DNA of 64,000 nt from Erodium maritimum (Eukaryota; Streptophyta; Magnoliopsida; Geraniales; Geraniaceae): NCBI GenBank assembly GCA_963921825.1, contig OY997589.1, positions 72,896,523 through 72,960,522 of the forward strand, read 5' to 3'. A program made the position numbers and the translations under genes. Shown here piece by piece: positions 47,801 through 57,909 of this stretch (within the stretch, counting starts at the first letter, position 1; each line of letters begins with the position of its first letter). The notes beneath the pieces are model-generated. The model made no database searches. It was not told the DNA's origin and worked only from the letters and a program-made list of their open reading frames with translations.

Positions 47801-48329
47801 GAGATGTAGCTCTATAGAGTTAATACCGGATGAAGGCACGGTCCCACCGCCCTTCCTTAGATCATCCAGGTTTCCTGATGAAGGCGCAGTCCTACTGTCC
47901 TTCTTCAGATCATCCAAGCTATTTGATGAAGGCGCAGTCCCACTGCCCTTCTTCAGATCAGCCGTGAACTTCCTGTAATCCCGGTTCTAATGACCAGGCT
48001 ATTGGCAGTAGAAGCAGACATTCTCAGGTGTCTCATCTTTCCTGCCAAGTGCGCATGGGCCCCGCCCTTGCCACTTCCAATTCCCTTGTTGACCATCAGA
48101 ATATCCTTGGATCCCAGATCCCTGATATATTCTTCTCAGCAATTAATGACACTTCATGTAACTCTGATATGGTCTTAGAGACAGCCTTGTCAAGGACATA
48201 TTCTTTGCGTTCAGACTTGAGGACTATCCTCAAAATTCTGTACCAGTCCAAATAGTTTGTCCCATTTAGCTTGACCCTGTCAAGAATGGTTTTTAATGAC
48301 AAACTATTAATGTTCGCTGAATTTTCCAT
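44850..48329 (-). pseudogene. Copia A gag-pol, broken, YVDD motif missing
   Basis: From the Met at 48,329 the minus strand reads a gag N-terminus (LKTILDRVKLNGTNYLDWYR), but most of gag is absent. Next comes a protease-like DSWVLDTRTESHTC block near 47,800. The integrase region (47.5-46.9 kb) includes LLWHCHLGRINKKHLSALH, CLMGKMTKVPF and LLGLIHSNVC, followed by an RFSYFITFTYDYSKYGY-like part. RT (46.4-45.4 kb) has EMQSMSDNRVWEPVD, MDVKTAFLNGNL and GFDDPKNKGKIYKLLKSIYG, with VTFLVLIENNI-like residues where the YVDD motif should be. RNase H (45.15-44.97 kb) is last. Many stops and frameshifts interrupt it. Confidence 0.88.
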
Positions 48330-49872
48330 TTGATCTACAACAGATAAAATTCAATCAGTAAACTGAATAAATTTTATGAAGATCAAGATTAAACACCAAC
48401 AATCGATTCTAAACCTTTAGAATTTGAAACCAAGATCCTTGATTCACTCGATTAAGCTGAACTAATGCTCACCACTTAATCGAGCTATGTAGGTAGGACT
48501 CCATCCAATCACATCCAATGTGACTCTTGGCTAGGGTATGTACTTATGTACACGGCTTACCCTATCTGTTACCTTAGCTCAACCTCAGGCTGAGAATCGT
48601 AGTCGGGTCCACCAATTTTCAACTATGGCCCGTCACTATGTAGGTGCTCCGCTAATGCGCACGACACCCACATATGTCGTCCAAACCTACTACCCCGCTT
48701 CCCCATGGATGCTCCGCTAATGCGCACGACACCCATAGGACGGGGAGGTAGTAAGGTGTTGATGATTGGGAGGTATCGGACATGACCCGCTTTTACTTGT
48801 CCAGTTGTGTTCAAAACTTTGGCACATCCTAGATGCGATGAGCACATCAACTACATTCCAAATGCAATGATGCCTCAAATTACATCCAATGTAATTCTTC
48901 CTTTGAACCCGTCAACTACATCCAATGCAATGACGGTTCTAAGGGTTCACACACAAGGGTTAAAATTCCAATTTTATCTTTGCATGTGAGGTGATATGCT
49001 CGGTAAATAAAGTTAAGCATGCAATTCTAAAACACATAGAATTAATCATGCATAAACTAAACCAAGCATAAAGCGATAAATGTGCACATAATAGCCCCCT
49101 AAACTAACTCCCACTAGCTTCTTGAGCTCCACCGACTCCAAGCCGATGCCAACACCCGAAAAGCCACCAAATGACCTTTTCGCCCTTTCTTCGTCTTGAG
49201 TAAAATATTACAATTTAATACACGACTCGCAGGTCGGGAATAAATAAATATTACAAACAAGTGGTTCGACGACTACACCTTGAAAGAATAATTACACGCT
49301 AACTCTAACGGCTCGCAGGCCGTGAAAAGCGATAAATAATTAAATCGAGCTCGGGGCTATTATGTACACCATGCCAACATCACATCACACATCGTGTTAT
49401 CAAACAAGCATGTTATCAAACATCATGTGATTTTCCGGTTTTAATTAATAGCCAAGTTTCGAAAATTTTTGATGCTCGGTTTATCGAAACCGTTCAAAAA
49501 TGAAACTTTTGAACATTTGATCTTCGAGTTCGTCATGACGGTTCCAAACTCGTCATAACTAACAAAACGGTTTAGCCTTGGCATATCAACCATCCAATGG
49601 TCATGCTTGGCCTAGCTCCGTCCAACGGAGCCCCGTTCGGTCCCGATTTCGGCTCCCCGAGAGTCCCGCTCCCGAGACCCGAAAAATCAAAAAAATTTCA
49701 AAATTTCCAGATTTGAAATAATTTTCAAAAATTCATTTTACATGCATTAAATCCATAAACAAGAATTTAAAACATGTTATCAAACAATTTAGCAAAACAA
49801 CATGCCAAAAACGAAACTTTCAAGCAAAACCGAAACCTTGAACACCGTCTTGTGAATCCCGAAGGTAGCACG

Positions 49873-49884
49873 GCTCTGATACCA
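49873..49884 (-). other. Primer binding site of copia A, tRNA-Met type
   Basis: The minus strand reads TGGTATCAGAGC one base after the 5' LTR end (49,886), matching the 3' end of initiator tRNA-Met. Confidence 0.92.
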
Positions 49885-49885
49885 C

Positions 49886-51571
49886 TGTTGGGTCTCGAGG
49901 TAGGGTTGGAGATGAACCAACTCGCAGCGGAAAATAAATGAAAACCTAGAGACGATTAAACCATGAAACAACTAACAAAGAATGGATTCACAAGAGAAAA
50001 ATTCAGCACTATTTCTTACCAAAACAAGAACACCGGTTAAGAATGATTGGCTTGAGTCTCCAAGACGCCTACGTATCCACATGGGAATCAAAGCCACATA
50101 GTTCTTCTCTTTGAGGACTCAAGAACACAAACATGGAGGTGGGAGCTTGCCAAACCCGAAATGGCCATGGAAGAGGGAGAGAAAATGTGTTTCCTATTCT
50201 TGTCTTGTGTTTGTTATGTTGAAAAAAGATGACTTAAACATAACAAAACCCATACTTGTCCAACTAAAGGCATGAGACAAGTATGGTGTCAAGTAAGGTG
50301 TAAATAGGACAAAGTATGGCAAGACAAGATTGGGTTAGGTGGTGAATCACCAACACCTTAATCTTTGTCTTGCTTACTTAGTACTAATTAATCAAGACTT
50401 GATTAATTAGTTCCATGGGCCTTGGTTGCATGGGCCTTTCATGGGCCTCTTGGAACATGGCCCGTGGCCATTTCCAACGAGGTCCCGTGATTCGCTCATC
50501 GCCTCCAAGCCTTCCATACCGGAAATGTCCAACATTATCCGACGCGATGAATCCCAAGACTCCAAGCCTTGTCTCGATCCGTAAAGTCCTATTCACTTAC
50601 GGGCACATGACCCAAAACCCAGTTTTGGTCATGTCCCGAGACAACTCCCTTTTGGCCATTCTCCATAAATGTGTCAATGAGTTTCATCCTCCGGTGTGAC
50701 CCTTAGGTTTATGCATGTCAATAGATCAACGTAAAATCTCATTTTACTTGATCCTATTTAAGTGGCAACTAACGAGACTTTAGTATTGCCTGACACTGCA
50801 TAGCGAATCGACCTTGTCGATTCTAACCTTTCCGTCGTCCCTGTCATTATCCTTTTATCTCCGATATCCTGATTGAGATAAGGCATAGAGCCGTCATCCT
50901 TATTATTCTCAATCACCGTTCCTTGATATGTGAGATGACTGAAGATATGATACCCAGTATCATGTGCATGGCCATGCTATTCTTTCAGTCACTCTCGATC
51001 AAGCGGCCGAGAACCGATATCTTTCCCATACCTCAGTATGAGGGATAAATCCCTTAGCCGCCTTTCGTGTCACTCATGTAGCCCGTCCCCAAGCCAATCC
51101 TGGCCGTTATGGAAGCCCTGTTACGGACAACGTTAGGCTCAGGTCAAACTCAGTTGTTGACTACATAGCAATCACAAAGACTCCTTGGTCTAAGGATACA
51201 TGACAAGCTACGACACTGAATATGTTCATGACTTAATCTATGGCACATATTCAGGGCGGGTCGTCCAATATCATGTCCCACATGATATCTATGATCAGAC
51301 TCCGGAATCCCATTCCAATGACTAACAGAACGTAAGCCATAAAGAGCCATCTTTCATACTAGTCGCTTCTAGTGAAGCTTTGTTGACTAGGGACCCATCG
51401 AGTGTGATCTATCTCGATCTATGGTTCTATTCGCATGGTGGGCATAGATCAGAGCACACATCGATATATTACTCCAACACATAAGTAATATAAAGCCGCT
51501 TTAATTTTATTGCTAACGATGATATATACATTTGGACATTTAGGATTGAACTACGAGCACTAAGACTAACA
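49886..51571 (-). repeat. 5' LTR of copia A
   Basis: 1,686 bp, the undeleted version of the LTR. It shares its length and sequence with the 1,688-bp LTR of copy B (53143-54830), but in the opposite direction. Confidence 0.92.
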
Positions 51572-51824
51572 GTAACAACCCCTTCAGTCGCAGATTTTAA
51601 GGATTTGAAGCAAAATTCCTGATCAGTTTGAATCACGTTTGTTAAAACCAAATAACTAGAGGTCATCTCATAATAAAACAGAGAGTTCGAATTCAATGTT
51701 TGAAACTTTGAAATTACTTCTCGAAGTCCCTAAAGCGATAACCGAAAATTGGTGATCGGCCCTCTATTGGCCACTACCGAAGACAGATCGCACGAAATCT
51801 CCACTACTCATCTCGAGCCAAGAA

Positions 51825-54800
51825 ATCAAGGTCGGATGCAAAAGGATCTTCAAGGTGAAGATGGACATGGATGGAAATCCTTTGACCTACAAAGCTTGAC
51901 TGGTGGCGAAAGGTTGTAGACAGATCCAAGGGAGTGACTGTAAGGAAACCTTCTCCTCAGTGGCTATGGTCAAATCGATCCAGATTCTTCTTGACATAAC
52001 TGCGTATCATAATTACGAGATATGTCAAGTGGATGTGAAAACCTCTTTCCTAAACGGAAGTTTGACTTATGTCTCAGCCAGAAGGTTTTGCTGATCCGAA
52101 AAAAAAGGGAAAGATTTGTTAGTTGTTGAAATCCATTTATGGATTGAAACAAGCTTCTCGGAGTTGGAACCTTCGTTTTGATGAAGCTATAATTGGATTT
52201 GGCTTTATCCAGAATGAGGATGTAGCTTGCGTTTATAAGAAGGCTAGTGGGAGCTAGATTACCTTTCTGGTGCTCATTGAAAACGACATCCCAATCTTGC
52301 ACGAGACTAAATCTTGGTTGAGGAAGTGTTTCTCAATAAGGGACTTAGGCGATGCTACTTATATCTTAGGGACTAAAAAAATATAGAGATCGCACCAAGA
52401 GGGTCTTGGGTTTAAGTCGGAGCACCTATATGAACAAGACATTGATGGGTTCTCAATGTTTGATTCAAAGAAATGACTCTTACCCACTCGTCATGGCATT
52501 GAACTCAGTAAGACTCAATGTCCTACGACACCTAATGAGCTGAAAAGAATTGTGTGAATCTTATACGTATGGGGGTAGGATCGATCATGTATGCCATGAT
52601 ATATACGAGACCGAACGTCTCGTATGCCATAAATTGTACCAGTAGACATCAGTCTAACACTAGGGAAAGATGATGCTAAAATAGTCGTTAATGGATGTAT
52701 AGACGCTAGTTTTCCAGATTGATCCAAATGGCTTTAGAAGTCAGTAAGGATAATATGTTTACGCTGAATGGCGGAGATTTTAGCTTGGAGAGCGTAAAGC
52801 AAGATACCGTCGTCGATTCTATGGTAGAGGTCAAGTACATGGTTGCTGTAGAGGAAGCTAAAGAGGCTTTGTGGATTTGATAATTCACGACAGGGTTGGG
52901 TGTAATTAAAAACCCATCCAGCCCGGTGAATCTATTTTGCAAAAACATAAGAGGTCATTGCGCAAGCTAAAGATCCCAGATCGCATAACAAATCGAAATA
53001 TGTACTGCGACATTACTACCTCTCCAGAAACATTCTGAATAGAGGCGAAGTGAAGATCACCTATATTGCAACGTATGATGACATAGATCACATATATGTA
53101 CTATTTTGTAGTTTATATTGGAACTAGGGCAAGTGGGAGATTGTTAGTCTTAGCGCCCATAGTTCAACCGTAAACATTCAAATGTATATATCATCGTTAG
53201 CAATAAAATTAAAGCGACTTTATATTACTTATGTGTTGGAGTAATATATCGATGTGTGTTCTGATCTATGCCCACCATGCGAATAGAACCATAGGTCGAG
53301 ATAGATCCCACTCGATGGGTCCCTAGTCGACAAAGCTTCACTAGAAATGACTAGTATGAAATGTGGCTCTTTGTGGCTTACGTTTTATTAGTCATTGGAA
53401 TGAGATTCTGGAGTCTGATCATAGATGTCATGTGGGACATGATATTGGACGACCCGCTCTGAATATGTGCCATAGATTAAGTCATGAACATATTTAGTGT
53501 CGTAACTTGTCATGTATCCTTAGAACAAGGAGTCTTTGTGATCGCTATGAAGTCAAAAACTGAGTTTGACCTGAGCCTAACGTTGTCCATAACAGGGCTT
53601 CCATAACATCTAGGATTGGCTTGGAGAAGGACTGCATGAGTGATACGAAAGATGGCTAAGGGATTTATTTCTCATACTAAGGTATGGGAAAAATATCGGT
53701 TCTCTGCCGCTTGATCGAGAGTGACTGAAAGAATAGCGTGACCATGCACATGATACTAGGTATCACATTCTTAGTCATCTCACATATCAAGTAACAGTGA
53801 TTGAGAATAATAAGGATGCCGACTCTATGCCTTATCTACATCAGGATATCGGTGATAAAAGGATAGTGGCATAGGCAACCGAAAGGTTAGAATCGACATG
53901 GCCAATTCGTTATGCAGTGTCAGGAAATACTAAAGTCTCGTTAGTTTCCACTTATATAGGATCAAGTAAAATGAGATTTTACGTTGAACTATTGACATGC
54001 ATAAACCTAAGGGTCACACCGGAGGATGAAACTCATTAACACATTTATGAAGAATGACCAAAATGGAAGTTGTCTCGGGACATGACCAAAACTCGGTTTT
54101 GGGTCATGTGCCCATAAGTATTTAGGATATTATGGATCGATACAAGTTTTGGAGTCTTGGGATTGATCGCGTCGGATAATGTTTGACATATCCGGCATGG
54201 AAGGCGATGAGCGCATCACGGGGCCTCGTTGGGAATGGGCCACGGGCCATCTCCCACGAGGCCCATGGGCGGCCCATGCCTCCAAAATCCCATGAAACTA
54301 ATTAATTAATGATTAATTTATTGAGTTCTAATTAAGCAAGAGTGGATTAAGACGTTGGTGATTCACCACCAACTCCCATCATTCTACACCATGCTTACCA
54401 ACATACTTGTCCTATTTACACCATGTTTTACACCGTCCTTGTCCTATTTACTATTATTCTATTATGTTGATGGGAGAAGATGACTTAAGAGTCATCCTTT
54501 CAACAAAAATAGACACAACACACAAAAGGAAGAGCAAGAACAACCCCCTCTCCCCAATTTTCGGCCAACACTCTATTTCCCTCCATTTTTTGTATTCTTG
54601 AGTCCTCATAAGAAAAACTACATGGCTTTGATTCCCAAGTGGATACGTAGGAGTCTTGGAGACTCAAGCCCGATCATTCCTTACTCGGTGTTCTTGAACA
54701 AATGGGTAAGGAATACATGTGCTGAATTTTGTCTTGTGTTTCTAACTTTGTTAGTTGTTTCATGGCTTGCATGGTTTCGAGTTAATTTCCGCTATGATTA

Positions 54801-54830
54801 TATGTTCATACTGTCCACCGAGACCCAACA
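51825..54830 (+). mobile_element. Ty1/copia copy B, 3' half only, inverted relative to copy A
   Basis: Plus-strand pol pieces start abruptly at about 51,825 within RT (IFKVKMDMDGNPLTYKA, GSDCKETFSSVAMVKSIQIL, VDVKTSFLNGSL) and are full of stops. They lead through RNase H to a polypurine tract (about 53,130-53,142) and one LTR (53143-54830). Gag, protease, integrase and the 5' LTR are missing. As in copy A, RT has LVLIENDIPIL with no YVDD. Copy B is more decayed than copy A, and its 5' break abuts the LINE ORF1 remnant. Confidence 0.88.
53143..54830 (+). repeat. 3' LTR of copia B
   Basis: 1,688 bp, from TGTTAGTCTTAGCGCCC to GAGACCCAACA. It is the inverse of the copia A LTR (49886-51571), with many scattered substitutions. 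The two LTRs form a large inverted repeat about 1.57 kb apart. Confidence 0.92.
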
Positions 54831-54837
54831 TGCTGAA

Positions 54838-57560
54838 CTTCTTGAACCACAAAAAAAGGCCTCGAGTCCCGATCAGTTATTACCGGTGCAAGGGTCCGCC
54901 CTCGATTGGGTCTGCGAGGGTGTGATGTGGTGTGCTTCCTTCCAACTATGTACATTACATTTAACTGTGATATCGACCGAAGCAGATGGTATGTGAACCT
55001 GATCCCAGACGACACTGTTAGGAGCTTTCCAAATCTCCTAGAGCGTGAGTGCAATCCGGCTCTTAATTGCCATATCGTGGAGCGCCACAACATTAGTCAT
55101 CCATTGGAGGAAAGAGGCAACTAGGGGTGACGTGATGGGTACTTGGGCACGTTGGCATACCTCCCGAGCAAACGGGCATTGCACCAGTAGATGAAACGTA
55201 GTCTCGTGATCCATACCACATATAGGGCACTCCTCCGGAATAAGGACAAATTTTATCCGGAGGTTCATTGCCGCTTGTAGATTTACTGAGATAGCACGCC
55301 ATAGAAAGACCTTGATCCGAGGTTGAATATCAAGGTCCCATATGGCTGACCAAACCGATGCTTCCGGAGTCAGTACTCACCGCTCATTCAATCTAGCCAG
55401 CAGCCGATATCCTTCCTTGCAACTGTACCGACCTCTAATATCCCGTGTCCAATACCACCTATCGGATTTTGTATGATTTGAGATTGGGGTATTCAACACT
55501 TCTATTGTAAAACTGGTGGGAACGATGTATTAACTTTGTGTATATCCCATCTTTCTTGTTCGGTAATTAACTCCGAGACTAACATGTCCTCCCAAGGCCC
55601 CGTCCCCTGGGAGATGATCGGTAAGTCACCCATAAGCCAGGGGATCCCCTCAACACGGGTAGATTGGCTGTTCCCAATGGTCTTCCAAAGTCCTTCCCGC
55701 AATAGATCCTATGTCGCCCTTATTCCTGGCCACAACTGACTCGGATTCAGACCTTTTCCTATTGTAAGAAAATATCCATTTCTAAAATACCAGGCTTTAA
55801 GGACTTTCGACATTAAAGCTTCAGGCTCGGATAGTAACTTCCATCCCATTTTTGCTAGGACAACGATATTTAAATCATACATATCTCGAAACCCCATACC
55901 TCCCATTTCCTTTGGAAGACATAATTTCGTCCAGTCCTGCCATATAATAGGCTTCTCGGCCCTAGGTGTGCCTGCCCACCAATATCGAGCAAGTGCCACA
56001 TGAATTCTGTATACTGAGGAGCGCGGTAGCAAAAAACGCTCATAGCATATATAGGCATGGATTGGAGCACAGATTTAATCATCACCTCCTCCTCCTCCCA
56101 GCCGATATCATCTGACCATCCCATGAGTTAATCTTTGCTACAATTCGATCACACACAAACTGAAGGCTCTGGCCTCTTTTCCGACCAAACATGTTAGGGA
56201 CACCCAGATACATTGATGCTTGCGAAATTTCTTGAATGCCCAGTGTAGTGCAGTAGAGTAATCTGTTTGTCGGGGTTGTGTTCGTGCTAAAGAAGATTGA
56301 AGATTTCTGCTTATCGATCACCTGACCCGAGAGCTGCCCAAATAGATGGAGGATACCCTGCAGATGTTCAACTTCTTTTTTGTCTGCTCTGCAAAAAAAT
56401 GTAACAATCATCGACAAAAAATATATGCGATATCACTAGGGCCCCTCTTGCCACCGATACACCGTGTATTTTGTCTTCCCTTTCTGCCTGTGCTAGTAAT
56501 CTGGAGAGGCCTTCCATACAAAATAAGAAGAGATAGGGGGATAGCAGGTCACCTAGCCGGATCCCCCATCCTGCCTTAAACGCTTTTGTGTGTTTCCCCC
56601 TGCTTTGACAGTGTATTGGATGGATCTCATACATGCCATAATTATCCCCCTCCAATCTTGACTGAAACCAAACGCTTTCATCATATCCAAGATAAAATGT
56701 CATTCAACCTGGTCATAAGCTTTACTCGTATCTAATTTGAGCGCCATAAAGCCATTCTTTCCTTGTGTCTTCCTCCTCAGCGTGTGGATGATTTCATACG
56801 AAATAAATATGTTATCTTGAATCGCACGACCCGACACAAAGGCCCTTTGGTGGGATGAGATGATTGGTTCCAGCAATAGCGTTAGCCTGTTGGCGAGGAC
56901 CTTCGACAACACCCTGAATATCACATTGCATAGTGCTATGGGGCGTAAATCAACTGTTTTCTCGGGATCCTTATTCTTGGGGATGAGGACTAGTGTGGTG
57001 TGGTTGACATCAGAATCGATATTGTCCGTTTCCACCGCCTGGGTAACAAATCCGACTACTTCCTTGCTCAGCGTTGACCAATAGTGTTGGTAAAAGAGAG
57101 GATTAAGACCGTCCGGGTCCGGAGACTTATTGGGTCCCATTGGGAATACTGCAGTCCTTACTTCTTCAGCCTCGATCCATGCCCCTCACACTACATTTTG
57201 TTCATCTGTGATCATTCTCGGGACATCAATAGGCAGCCCTGCCGCCCATTCTGGACCAGCCGTAAAAAAATTCTCGAAATAACCCACCAGTAGAGCCTGC
57301 ATACCCGTAGTCCAGGTGACTGTAGTACCTTCATCCGTCTCGAGGACTGTGATGTTGTTTCTACTCTGTCTATTTCTCGTAGCAGCCAAAAAGAATTTTG
57401 TATTCTGTCCCCCTCAGCCAACCAATGTTGCTTTGCTCGTTGCCGCCAGAACATGTCCTGTTTCGATAAGACATGCTCTAACTGGGATTGGATGGCCAAC
57501 CGAAGTTGTATACCAGCCCGATCATCCCTATCATTCAGTTCCTGAACACGATGGTTAATT
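54838..57560 (-). pseudogene. LINE ORF2 remnant (RT to zf-RVT), 5'- and 3'-truncated
   Basis: From 57,560 the minus strand reads a linker (RAKQHWLAEGDRIQNSFWLL), then RT blocks: MGPNKSPDPDGLNPLFYQ, LVLIPKNKDPEKTVDLRPIA, LSKVLANRLTLLLEPIIS and QRAFVSGRAIQDNIFISYE. Next are a GWGIRLGDLLSPYLFLFCME block and FVDDCYIFLQ in place of the usual YADD/FADD. After these come ALARYWWAGTP and DMYDLNIVVLAKMGWKLLSE. The Cys-rich CPICGMDHETTFHLLVQCPF (zf-RVT) ends the series. Endonuclease and RNase H are missing. A 66-bp piece at 54,838-54,903 resembles the LINE ORF1 end at 43,045-43,110. Several frame breaks show it is inactive. Confidence 0.85.
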
Positions 57561-57909
57561 TAATCATCAGACAATTATTTTAATTTTGCCCATCAGTTCA
57601 AATTAATGACTTACTTATCTTTCCTAAAATTGGGCATATTTCTCGTTAGATATGAATCATTCCAAATTGCGATAAAACAGTTTTCATGGATACACACTTT
57701 TTATTACAGGATGAAGAAGTTTTCAATGAATTATATTCTACCTTTAGTTAGAGTGAAATTTTTGCATCGGTTTAATGTTGACTTTTTATTCAATTACACA
57801 ACATTTTGAACAATTCCCATTTTAAGCATTAGTTCTCACTTGATCCATTTTCTTTATAAAAAAACACATGTAAGTAAATCCCGATTGTAAAGAGAGCCCC
57901 CAGAATTGT
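57561..57909. other. Gap between LINE remnant and ASCH copy 2
   Basis: AT-rich; no gene recognised. The last part (about 57,840-57,909) still matches, as downstream reading of exon 8, the copy 1 protein at a few positions (TIL..AL), so it is probably the decayed continuation of that exon. Confidence 0.4.

Larger units (their letters stand above)
43333..51571 (-). mobile_element. Ty1/copia LTR retrotransposon, copy A
   Basis: An 8,239-bp element with direct LTRs at 43333-44800 (3') and 49886-51571 (5'). It is flanked by a perfect 5-bp duplication GTAAC (43,328-43,332 and 51,572-51,576). A Met-type primer site follows the 5' LTR and an A/G-rich polypurine tract precedes the 3' LTR. The internal region holds a broken gag-pol (see separate entry). 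The 1.4-kb stretch between gag start and primer site (48,330-49,872) holds no gene but has a duplicated segment with GCTCCGCTAATGCGCACGAC (about 48,646 and 48,710). It is inserted in the LINE ORF1 remnant. Confidence 0.93.
42518..51820 (-). pseudogene. LINE ORF1 remnant with 3' tail, interrupted by copia element A
   Basis: The minus strand shows the C-terminal region of a LINE ORF1 in two parts. Around 51,700-51,577 it reads FCFKSLKSATEGVVTV. From 43,332 it continues with TVTIPTIAGGTSEDDASS, LFNVVSVPKLLAPVINDW and NLVEVWKQVVQAQNAQLYQS. The two parts join across the 5-bp duplication GTAAC left by copia A. A 3' tail of about 200 bp ends at the minus-strand A-run at 42,518. No ORF2 is seen between. 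The frame is broken by stops. The upstream edge near 51,820 abuts copia B and is uncertain. Confidence 0.6.
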
